A DNA stretch of 64,000 bases from Tethya wilhelma (lineage: Eukaryota > Porifera > Demospongiae > Tethyida > Tethyidae), in contig CAXIPT010000003.1 in assembly GCA_964030475.1 (NCBI GenBank), forward strand, positions 10,493,953 through 10,557,952, written 5' to 3'. The notes under the pieces were generated by a model. It did no database searches, had not been told where the DNA came from, and saw only the letters and a list, made by a program, of their open reading frames with translations. This document shows, piece after piece, positions 37,301-47,724 of this stretch (position 1 is its first letter; each line of letters opens with the position of its first letter). Position numbers and translations under genes: made by a program.

Positions 37301-37995
37301 AGCTTCAGTGACAATTTGTGTGCCTGTTTAAGCAGTCTGCATTGGCACCAAAGCGTGTGCTGCAAATCACCATAAACTACAAGTATACTGAGATCCTCAC
37401 CCATTTCCATAGTTCACGGATGGCTAGAAATAGTAACACATGGCTAGAAATAGTAACACTTGTCTGAACGGCAATATACTGGCAATATACTGAGGTGCAT
37501 GCTCTCTTCTCCTTGGAGTTTATCTATATACCCTTGATACAATACTAGAAGTATGGGTACCAACAATCCATACCTTCTTGGTGGATTATGGGCTACTGGT
37601 ATCAGGCTGTAACTAGCTGAGCTGGCCAGGGTATATTTTGGTAACTTGGGACATTTGCTTTGTATTGAAACTCAACTCTAAGTGTGTGGTTGCCACAAGC
37701 AGGAACTTTGCAACGCTCATAAGCTTCTGCCATGGTTTATCTTATACTTGATAAAGTAAAGTGTTAGCTTATTGTAGTATCTAATGCCTACTGTAAGCAT
37801 TCCTCTTGTTGATGTGCAAACTTTTTTTTCTTTGTGTCAGGTTTTTGTGCTTTCTACTGCTATGATGGTCTCTTTCGAGAGCGGCCCTTTGAAATACTGG
37901 GTTATGCAGTTGCTGTCTTGGTCATCATAATCTACATCGCTATCAACTATGCTGTGAAGACTGATGAACTTAAAGATACTCTAAGATTGGTACAT

Positions 37996-38034
<39 letters not shown>

Positions 38035-38752
38035 TGTGAGCTCGGTACCACTGCTACTTAATTGTATTCACTTTGTCCTGATAATTGTGATTGATGACAT
38101 TATTGCAGGAGCTAGCTTAATAGTATTCATTGTTCCACTAGTGGTCCATTCACTGCGTTCAGTCAGTAACCCCTCATCCTGCACTCTTACTGTTCCCACA
38201 GACCCGATTGGTTCTGGTGTTATTTTTTGGTCCTGTGAATATCTTCTTTGCCCTGGCTAGCCGGTGGAAGATGGGCTACCTCATCTTTAATGTCATCGGA
38301 TCAAACACAGCCCTCACTCGTTAGTAGTCATACAACTCTAGCTATATATTATATACATGTGATTAATTTTAATATTAGTTGATTACAGGGGCATACCGTT
38401 ACAGATCTTTCTTTCAAACTCTGCAGTATTTCAATTTTCAAGTAATAGTAAGTATTGAGTCATGCACGTATGTGGCATATGGTGACGTTGTAAGAATCAT
38501 AATTTTCTTCCTTATATTAAACTTTACCAACTAATTTTTGAGGTCACTTTAAATTAAAATATACTAAAACCAGCAAAATGTGTGAGAGTGAAAATAATTT
38601 GTGCATGCATGTGCAGTATGGGACTTATCCAGGTAATTTGCTTAGAAGAGAATTACTTACTCATTGGCACACACTAATATGTATTTGTGTGTTTATAACA
38701 GCTAATGATTTGGCCATTTCTATGTCTATTACTGACATTAATTTCCAGTTTT

Positions 38753-38821
<69 letters not shown>

Positions 38822-39803
38822 GCAGCTCTGTCTTATGGAAGACTGGGTCAGCTCATTCACCTAGCTGAGGAGGTCATTATTCCTATCCTAGTGGTCTTCC
38901 TCTTTATTGTGGTCTGTCTTGGAAACATTGTCGTAAGCTCAACACCTACGTAGTTGATATGTAAAGTCATGTTTTCCATATAATGTACATTACACACATA
39001 CAGGTGTTGTGGGAGTACCGTCCTCTGACTTATGCATGGTATATTCTCAATTTTCCTTTTGGAATCTACTATTTTTATAAAATGATTGATGTGAGTCCAA
39101 ATGTCCATCACTTATACACAGTGACTTTCAATGTAACACTAAAGTTTGCCTGTAGAGTATAATATTCTAGGACAGTCTACATGCATGCATGCCAGTCTTT
39201 TGTCGCACAATAAATATGTCATGATTCATGAATTTATCACTCAGTTGTAAAAGTGATTCAGCTTTATCCAGACTAGGGTTGTAATTTTTGTGTTGTTTTT
39301 GCAATTTACTGCATATGGCAGCAGTCGATCTGTCTGCACAACCATAGATAATGTTAGCCCTACATTATCTATATATGCTGAGACTGAGGCTCTGTTTCCT
39401 GTTAATTGTTGCTGTAGGTCTCTGTGCACTGGTCCTTATACTCAGCTGAATATCTCCTATTCACTACAGATGAAGAGCCAGTTGAGACAAACTTAAAATA
39501 TGTTGGTGCTGCTCTCCTTGTGGCCTGTACGTCAGTTTGAATTGAAGGCTTCAAGCCTGCATAATGTGCTCTACTCACTCATGCATGCAGGTATAGTAGG
39601 AATTGCAGTTCATGCTCTCACATTTATCTTCATGGCCCTGACTCATTCTAACTACGGAAAGGGTTTGAAAGACAAAAGTAAGGAATAGGATGATCTTTTA
39701 TCTCGCTTTACAACAAATAATCAGCTGTTTTGCTGAGCATCATGCAGTTTGTTATTTTCTCTCTCCAGTCCCTCCTCCTCTTGAGAAGTACTGCTTCAAG
39801 TAA
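34337..39803 (+). CDS. Multi-pass membrane protein A of a tandem pair
   Basis: Ten exons in phase (34337-34486, 35517-35751, 37841-37989, 38202-38319, 38389-38447, 38702-38932, 39004-39090, 39418-39526, 39591-39677, 39769-39803) encode 419 residues. A charged, disordered N-terminus is followed by about eight hydrophobic segments, starting FHFLEWIFLVVATLSMLSVI. Conserved with protein B: FYCYDGLFRERPFEI, a KMGYLIFNVIGSN block, and a KGLKDK tail ending in Pro-Pro-Pro. I do not recognise a named function; it resembles an uncharacterised metazoan membrane family. Exon 6 reads through a CA microsatellite as repeated His-Thr, which protein B lacks. Introns 1 and 2 hold large MITEs. Confidence 0.8.
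34788..35394. mobile_element. ~600-bp MITE with TTACCCTTGGTGC ends
   Basis: Inverted ends TTACCCTTGGTGC and GCACCAAGGGTTAA enclose two diverged copies of a CTCGAAGCTTAGC...GCCTCAGAT block and an ACACAGACAAAATGACTACC stretch near the right end. It lies in intron 1 of membrane gene A. The related element at 36283 carries the same internal blocks. Confidence 0.78.
36283..37033. mobile_element. ~750-bp MITE, related to the one at 34788
   Basis: Inverted ends TAAGCCTCGGCACA and TGTGCCGAGGCTTA; the interior has GTGGCCTCGAAGCTAAGCGC and ACAGACAGACAGACAAAACG. A nested tRNA-like repeat lies at 36465-36525. Located in intron 2 of membrane gene A. Confidence 0.75.
36427..36530 (-). repeat. tRNA-derived SINE head (minus strand)
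   Basis: On the minus strand TAGCTTAGTGGTAAGAGC looks like a pol III A box and GGGCTTGAATC like a B box, separated by TTTGAAAGACCT. The same string order occurs on the plus strand at 44424. The acceptor stem does not pair, so it is not a functional tRNA gene. Confidence 0.65.
38757..38818. repeat. (CA)n microsatellite, apparently inside coding exon 6
   Basis: About 30 CA dinucleotides. The only acceptor that keeps membrane gene A in phase lies upstream (38701), so the run would be translated as alternating His and Thr. A nearer acceptor (38822) gives the wrong phase. Confidence 0.8.
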
Positions 39804-40154
39804 TAAACTTATGATTATAATGAAGGGTACTTTTCGATAGCCTGTGACAGTGTTACTAATAGTTAGCTGTAATAATTATGTGTTTGCTGAAACATAATTT
39901 TTTTACAGAAGTTCAATTAAGATAATTATTATTTTGTGTTTGGAGATTTTGTAGATAGTAGAACTGTACTCTATACCAATGCCATACATGAATTTCATAA
40001 GTTATGAATATTGCATTGTTTTGAGCATCCCAAAATCACATGACCACATGAATATGGTCAACACAACAGGTTACCAAATTAATTAATTGCAGCTACAAAG
40101 GCAGAAATAGAATTTTGCCATTTTACCAAGCTCTACAATAGCTCTACTAAAGCT
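39804..40154. other. Spacer between tandem membrane genes
   Basis: AT-rich, with no ORF or repeat recognised; it must hold the 3' end of gene A and the promoter of gene B. Confidence 0.5.
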
Positions 40155-42289
40155 ATGAGTGCAGAGAGACGGCCCAGGAAGACGAACAGCAGAGACAGTG
40201 GTCATGGAGGGTCCAGGGCCCCCACTCCACTGCTTGAAAGCAGCTCCACTCATGCTGACTACAAGACTCTCTTGGACTCTGGAGAGGAGGACAAGAATGG
40301 AATCAAGTTTGTTCAGAACACTATATTTGGAGAGGTAATGGCTGTCTTATAGTCAGGGCCTTGTTGCAAAGTAAACCTATCTATGTATCACTATGCCAGC
40401 TTATGCAAACAGTGAAGCAAAAATTTGAAATTTACATAAGTATGACCAAGAGTCCATAATCTGGACTCTTGGTATGACTTGTTCTTACCCAGTAGCTTGT
40501 TCAACAGTGACCCTGGCTACCAAGGGTAGGAGGTTCGAGTCCCATCTGTGCCACGGGTGTTTATTTCCTCTTTCAAGCTCTAAGCTCTACCCCAAAACAT
40601 TAGAAGTGATTTGTCTATCCGTCCCGAGAACACCTGTATTAATACTTGAATCAGCTAACTAAAATGCACACATAGACATAATGATGTATATTATCAGAAA
40701 GCATGAAATCACAATCCTTATGTTGTTCATCCCAGTGTCAGTAACGGTGGCTTCATTGGGCTCATTTGTAGCTTCTGCATGGTTTAATGCAAAATCTAAG
40801 CATGCATGGTAGCATGCAATGTCTAGCCTCGTGGCAGGTCACTCTCTCTTTTTAGTGTTTCATGCTAAAAATCACTAAAAGTTGCTAAAAAGAGGGAGTG
40901 ACCTGGGTACGAGGCTAAGCAATGCCATAGTTATAGCTGAACAAGCCTACACAGTGGTATTGTTGCAATTGTACAGGTTCGAAATGTTCGTCGATTTCAA
41001 GTGATTGAGTGGATATTCCTCGTCTTGGCTGCAGTCAGCATGCTTGGAGTGGTGGCAGTTTCCATAGAGAGATTCTGTAATGTTCACAAAAAGTTTCAAA
41101 ATCTGACAGTACCACATAACGACAAAAACGATTCAAACTTCTTTTCCATCCTGTTGACTCCCTTCTCAGAAGTGAATGGAAATTGGAACAACCTTTCAAA
41201 CTTGTCAAAGTACGACAGCTGTGAAAGTTGGACGTGCACAAACGACTTTATCTTTGCTCTGGCTTTGCTAGTGAATGTTGGTAAGTGGTCAAGTTGATTT
41301 ATGTGTGTGCACTTGAAGGTTGTGATATCGAGCATACCCTCTCTATTACTCACACGTACACACTAGGGTTCTGTGTCTTCTATTGCTGTAATGGTGTGTT
41401 GAGAGAGCGGCGATTTGAGATCATAGGCTATGCAGTTGGAGTTCTCATCATCCTACTCTACATCGTCATCAACTACTTCCTTGAAGGAGAGCAAGAAGAT
41501 GAAATGAAACTGGTATAGACACATTAGTTTCTAAAAAAAACTAGGCCTAGCTTACTTAGCCTCGTTCCCAGGCTCCTCCTTCATGAATGTTTTCTTCAAG
41601 GAAATAATGAATTCAAAAGAGCCTGGGAATTAATTACCTGATAATATTGATCTATGATGTAACCGTTATACCTGTATGGTGTCTCTGATTATAGACTATT
41701 GACCTGCATGTTGAGAATTCACAACTTTCCCAACCTCTAGCTGTTACATTGTGTGCTAACCCATAGATGATAAGCTTATGCTATAATATCCATGGCTTAA
41801 CTGTTTGTGAGCCTTTTCTTATGTTGTTATCTCTGCTTATAATTCAGGTTCGTCTGGTGTTAGCGTGTGTGTTTCTGCCCCAGAACATCATCCTGGCCCT
41901 TGTGGTGCAGTATAAGATGGGCTATCTCATTCTTAACACCATAGGGAGCAACCAGGGGTTGATCAGTGAGTCCAGTCTAAAAGTGTTGTGTGAACATCTG
42001 TGATTGGTGGTGTGGGGGTTATGATGTGGGTGACATGATTTTCCTTGGACAATTCATCTAAGCACAATGTCATGTGTCTAGGGAAATTTTTTTACTGTTA
42101 TGCCCTAATATTAATGCTGTAGTATACACTGTGCATAATATCATACAAAGCTATCAATAGTTTGCGTAAGAATAATTGTTGTATTGTGTGCAATTGTGTC
42201 ATTTTCTTAGTATATTGGCCTGCTGACTTGTACCAGTGAGGGTTGTTTGAATCCTCCAAGTTTTTGCTTTCACTTCTTGTGAACTAGTC

Positions 42290-42324
<35 letters not shown>

Positions 42325-44836
42325 TGCAGGAGCCTTCAATCTTCGATCTCTATTTATCACAGTTCAAAAGTTCAATCTACAAATATTGGTAAGCAGTAAG
42401 GCTCCAAAGAGGCAGCCTGTTGACAGAGACATACCCTAGGCTTGAAACACGAAACTAAACAAACTTATACTACGGTGCTTTATCGGAACCGGGATGTTGT
42501 ATTGTGTTGTGACTGTGAGGACATGTGACCAGTGCTAATGCTTAGTGTTACCATCCACGAGTCATTGTGTCTTATCTTGAAATCATAGTATCATCATCTA
42601 TAATATGATTTTGTTATTGTAGTGTTAGACTATGCTGAAGTCAGTTAGTGTACAATGTATGCATAGGTCTTATCTTTCTGTGTCCTTGCAGGCTAATATC
42701 CTGGTCATCTCGTGGGTCAAGAATGGTCACTTTACTGTCTTGGGAGAGAAAATCATTATATTTATCATACTTGTGTACATGGTGGCTGTCAGCTATGTGG
42801 GATGGATGGCAGTAAGTGTCTCTACTCTAGTCATTGGAGCTGAATTAAGTTTTTGTTTGTTTGTTTGTTTGTTTGTGCAGGTGGTGTGGGAGCTATCTAT
42901 CCTGGCCATTGTGTGGCAAGTCCTCCTAATGCCATCTCCAGGATTCTACATCTATAAGATAGCCAATGTAAGATGTTCACTCCACGATCACATGCACACA
43001 CCCTGCTGCCCGTAGTCCTGTCCCTAGCTTGGGGCCCTCTCCTTGTTCTTCCATAAGGTCTGGAAGGAGAGGCCTGGGAACAAGGCTCAGCTAGCAGCCT
43101 GTCCGTACATCATGTACTCTATGTAGGTCTGGTTTTTTGAGGGAAACAATTTGCGGATTTGGAGGCGATCCTCTAAATTATAGACCAGCTGTATGGTGCT
43201 AAACTGTTGCCATGATGAGAAAGTGAGAAGGACACTTCGTGAAAATTAAATCCACAAAAGTGCTTTTAGTACATCACTAGAAATTATTTTCCCTAGAAAA
43301 AAAAGACCTATAATAATTATGCATAATGATGTCATTTTATATGATATAATGATGATATAATCCGTTTAAATGCATGCATGCAGGTTGTGGCACATTGGGG
43401 GCCGTACAAAGAGAACTTCCTAGAGTACTACACCAATGGTCGACAAGGAGATGTCACTCATTACATCTATACAGCAGTGACACTCATAGTTGTTAGTAAG
43501 TCATTGCATATGTGTATGTGATACATGGGTGTGAGTACTCATGGACAGTAAATCATTTTGACAAGATCCGTGCGCCTAGCTTTGCTATGTCAGTTAGTAG
43601 ACATGTAAATCTAGGCCCATTATTGTATATAATTGTGCCATGGTCACGTGATTGGAGTATGTGTAAAACTAACAGACTTTCCAGCCCAGGAAAAGGTGTA
43701 CATGTACTCATATTGAACCTCCTCTGGTGCATGCATGTATATGTGTATACTGTATATAGCAGTTAAATTTGGTGAATTTACATCTTAGCATGATTGGCGA
43801 TATTAAAATTTGGCAATTTAATTCTGCACGTCGCATTGTTTATATGTACGTGCTAAAACTGTTTGGCAATTTTTAATTTGTCAATTTGCAGAATAATTCG
43901 CCAATTCGCCAAATTTTATTCTCACCAAATTTACCCGCTATATAGTATGTATGTTTTGTGCTAGAGAGATAGCTTTACTATTTGTGAAATTTAAAGTACA
44001 TGCTAGAGAGAAGACCTGGGAGTGAGGCTAGGTAGGGAGGGAAGATCTTTTGGTGACAATTTTCGTGTGTGCATGTGAGGATTAATGGACGTCTGTGTTA
44101 ATTCATTCATTTTTTATGTATCTTTCTATCAGATCTACTCGGTCTCTTGTGTTGTGTGTGTATGTCAGCCTTCATGATCGGGGCACTGCACAACTTTGGA
44201 AAGGGATTGAAGGATAAACGTGAGCCAATTAAGTAACTAGCTACAATTCATTCATGTTAAAAAGAGTTCACGCCATGTAAGTAAGTATGGCACACTTTGT
44301 CATGGCAGGAAGAATATGCTGGTTATGTGTTTGCATCATGTGGGTCATGCCGTAATGCCATTACATGTAGGCCTTGAGATCTAGTTTGGAAGAAGTCGAC
44401 CGGTGTCTCTGCTCCAGTGCCTATGAGCTCTAGTAGCTCAGTGGTCAGAGCATTCTACCAGAGTTTGAAAGACCTGGGTTCGAATCCTAGCTAATGAATT
44501 TTGTTTAAATGGGTCTTACTTTACTACACAGAAGGCCAGCCTTTCAGCCCACTTTCCTAGACTCCAACATAAAGGGGAAGGGGGCTCACTGTTGTGGCCT
44601 GTTTTTGTACTGACTAGATGCTTTCCTTTGTTGATTTTGTCATACAAAGCATAACTTGACCTCATGAAACAAAACAACTTGTAAATAATTGTCATGTTTT
44701 ATTCAAAAACCCAAGAGTTGCTTTGATTTATAGACTCTTGTACTTTTTTCCCCTTTTTTCCCCTCTTTCTATATATGTAGTGCCTCCTCCTTGCTGGAGA
44801 AAGATGAAGTGTGATCTAAGACAGTCGCCATCATAG
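40155..44836 (+). CDS. Multi-pass membrane protein B of a tandem pair
   Basis: Ten exons in phase (40155-40334, 40977-41280, 41367-41512, 41848-41965, 42330-42388, 42692-42811, 42881-42967, 43384-43495, 44133-44219, 44781-44836) encode 422 residues. The exon pattern copies gene A: exons 4, 5, 7 and 9 are 118, 59, 87 and 87 bp in both. Conserved blocks are FQVIEWIFLVLAAVSMLGVV, FYCCNGVLRERRFEIIGY, KMGYLILNTIGSN and LHNFGKGLKDK. A hydrophilic loop with several Asn-x-Ser/Thr sites (residues about 100-150) follows helix 1 and is probably extracellular, longer than in A. No enzymatic motif seen; transporter, channel or receptor cannot be told apart from sequence. Confidence 0.85.
40480..40640 (+). 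repeat. Possible tRNA-derived SINE
   Basis: A B-box-like AGGTTCGAGTCCC follows CAACAGTGACCCTGGCTACC; a related string (CTTGTTCAACAGTGACTGG) is at about 46576. It lies in intron 1 of membrane gene B. No cloverleaf can be drawn. Confidence 0.45.
40824..40917. repeat. Foldback element, CCTGGGTACGAGGC variant
   Basis: TAGCCTCGTGGCAGGTCACT pairs with AGTGACCTGGGTACGAGGCTA; inner arms TTTTTAGTG/CACTAAAAG add to the hairpin. Confidence 0.8.
41557..41632. repeat. Foldback element, GCCTGGGAACGAGGC family
   Basis: TAGCCTCGTTCCCAGGCTCC at the left and an eroded GAGCCTGGGAATTAATTA at the right; intron 3 of membrane gene B. Confidence 0.75.
42296..42323. repeat. (CA)n microsatellite beside a splice acceptor
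   Basis: The run ends seven bases before the GATGCAG acceptor of exon 5 of membrane gene B. Confidence 0.9.
43776..43945. repeat. Dispersed repeat, second copy of 13000-13192 family
   Basis: Shares TTTGGCAATTTAATTCTGCA and TCGCCAAATTTTATTCTCACC with the copy at 13000, and ends near CCGCTATATAG. It lies in intron 8 of membrane gene B. Confidence 0.6.
44424..44740 (+). repeat. tRNA-derived SINE-like repeat
   Basis: A-box TAGCTCAGTGGTCAGAGC with a perfect four-base D stem and B-box GGGTTCGAATCC with a five-base T stem. The anticodon loop lacks the usual T33 and the acceptor arms do not pair, so it is tRNA-derived and not a tRNA gene. A tail with AAAACCCAAGAGTTGCTTTG is shared with about 48121-48175. 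Confidence 0.65.
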
Positions 44837-45046
44837 GTATTACTGACAGGAAGGTATTCATTTTTATTTGTGCAGCTACTCTATATGTATGTCCTATTTT
44901 TATATGTAAACTATGAAAAGCATAGGTTTTTTATCTTTGTGGTGTTATTTTTTATATCTTGCCATTGTTAATTTTTTAAATGTTGTACATATTTGCCCAT
45001 TATTCTAATATTAATAATTACAGTTGTGTGAATGCATAATTTAGCC

Positions 45047-45117
45047 AGCCTCATACCCAGGCTCTCTTCTTTGACCCTTTTTTTTTCGAAGAGGGAGGGG
45101 CCTGGGTATGAGGCTAT
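45047..45117. repeat. Foldback element, CCTGGGTATGAGGC variant
   Basis: CCTCATACCCAGGCTCTCTTC pairs with GAGGGGCCTGGGTATGAGG. It lies between membrane gene B and the astacin gene; the rest of that 600-bp spacer shows nothing else. Confidence 0.8.
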
Positions 45118-45466
45118 AATTCAGCACCTGTTAGCAAGTACTTCTTGTAGGTGTTCTGAAATAATCAGAATCCTTTTTATACTAGAAACAAACTAACTAG
45201 TGCACCTTTTCAGAATTTGGGGATTCAACCGTTAGTGTCAGTTATTTGCTGGTGAGTGTGTGCCAATAACAGATATTGTTTCATATGGCAGCGTGTAAAG
45301 ATCGAGGCAGAAAGAATAGAATTTCTCCAGATCTTGAATAACACTATAATAGGATAATAATATGCACAGTTTCCACTTCCACTGTAGAGTTGAATACTTG
45401 CAGAGGGGTAAACAATATTGTGTTTACTTTTTGTTCCAATTGACAAGTTCATCTGTACCTTTCCGT

Positions 45467-47666
45467 ATGCATCGTAAAAGATTCTCTACAAAGATGTTGT
45501 TCAAGTTCTTCCCTGGTTTTCTAGCTCTTGAAATAGCTCTCCTAATGGCCAGTCTCATCTTTCGTCCCAGTCTGGCTCTCCCAGTGTCTTCACGGGGTGC
45601 TACTGAGAGGGGAGATGATCTCAGTGCAGACAGAGGGAGGAACAGGTCAGCCCCACCATCCCCCGAGGAGCTACTGGTGGGAGAGAATGTCAGTGCTGGT
45701 ATATACATCTACATCGTCAACCAAGGTACACATAATTATTGAATGTTAATAATGCTATACTTGGATGTTTGGGTACATTTATTATACACATGCAAGTGAC
45801 AAATCTGAATAGTTGAAGTAAAAGTTGCATACAATCATTTGGTACGTATCAAAAGCTATTGGCCCATTAACAATCAGCATAATATTATGTCAATAATTGC
45901 ATTGATTCTATAACAAGTAGTAAAAAATTCATACATATGAGCAATGTTGGAATGCATGGACAGTAGGTGTAAGAAGGAATTAAGGAAACAAAGCAAAAAA
46001 TCTGTATATTTGGCACATCATGACTGCACTTCAGTTGACTAGTCATGTCACAGTATAGTCTAGTCATTACTTTTAGAGTACTACCATAATTTTTACTATA
46101 CTTATGCAAAGTTCACCAACCTAGCTCGGATGCGCATGCGCGCATTATAAACACATAGTCAGTTGACGACCTTTACCTACTTGGAAATACTCGAAATATG
46201 CTGCTTCAGATCAATAGTTGACTTTTAGGCTGTAAACGAGTATAAAACGATGTACTTTGGATATCAGTCTAAGTTGGTTCAATTCCTTTGCAACTGGTTT
46301 CTCTGGAAATCGCGTTCAAGTTTGTCAGAGCCTGAGAGGACTCTATTGTGGGCATGGATCCATGGTTGTGTTGCGGCTTCCCTCTCTCTCCAGAGCCAGA
46401 CTGAGAGTGCTTCATTTCTGTGAGTTTTGTTGGTGCATACAGTAAGAAAAAACTGTCTGAGGGTTGCTTTAAGCCATGTTTGAAAGCTTAGCTATCTCTC
46501 TCTCTGAGGGTTTATTAGCCTTGTCCCCAGGCTCCCCTTTGATATGAGGTTGATATGAGTGGCCTATAGTATAAACTTGTTCAACAGTGACTGGCTGCCA
46601 ACCCATGGGTAGCTCTACCCCCAAAATAAGGAAGTGAATTTCACCACCTGCATCCTTTCAGAGGGGATCTAAAACTGTCAGTCCCAGCGATCTGTCTTCA
46701 TTATCCACTAGTAAGTTATTTGCAGGCCCTTGTTAGCAATAATTGTAGTAAACCCAAAGGGGCACCAAAAAAAAAAAAGAAAAAGGCGTAGGCATGCCTT
46801 GAAAATAATTTTTTTTAGTCATAGTCAATAATTAGCATGGCATTGATTCATCATTTATGCCATTGCTCTCTCTATTGTTAGTATTTGTTGCCCTGTCCCT
46901 CAGGTCTCCCAAAGGAACTCTCTGATAGGATTGTTGACATGGACATCGTAAAGAGTGACAATGTTGTGGCGGCCATTGAAGCTGGTATAACGTACAACGG
47001 AGGGGTTGGTAATGAGAGCAGGGGGAGGAGGGCAGCTCTGAACAAGGACAACCCTATACAGCAGTACAAGATCTGGCCCAATGGAAGAGTGCCTTATGCG
47101 TACGACCCATTTATCAGTGAGGGGATATCAAATTTTATGTTGCTTACGTTGTTGAGTTTTTGGCATTTATCTTAACTGAAAATTTTTTTATGATTGAACT
47201 GCTGTTGGTCTAGCTAATACAATGTGCTATAGTGTTATTCTAGTTAACATTCTGTTGCACTGCAGGTCACGAGGTGAAGAGGAATGTGACTATAGCAATG
47301 AAGATGTGGATGGCTCACACTTGCATCAGATTTGTGCCCAAAACAAGAGATGATGAAGACTATATCCAGTTCATAGAGCTATCAGGGTGAGTTGACCTCA
47401 AATTGTATGTATGTCATCATACCGTGTAGTGAGAAATTTTCACTGGTCCAAATTTTCCGGCGTTGGTTATTTCAGCAAGAAGTCAAAATTTCACGATTTA
47501 ACTGGAACGTTGATCATGACAAACCGGAAGCATTAATTGCTAGCGAACGTGTTTAAAATTCCACATTTCTTTTTTTGTGATCAGATTGTGCCCGTGAAAA
47601 TCACAAAAAAATTTGAACCCTGCGAAAATTTTCCACTAGACGGTACATAACTGTGCCTTTTAACTA

Positions 47667-47724
<58 letters not shown>

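Noticed and set aside
38757..38818. Tandem repeat as CRISPR or regulatory array
   Set aside because: It is a plain CA microsatellite; no spacer-repeat structure occurs anywhere in the window.
44424..44500. Functional tRNA gene
   Set aside because: D and T arms pair, but the acceptor stem does not, the anticodon stem has a mismatch and T33 is missing.
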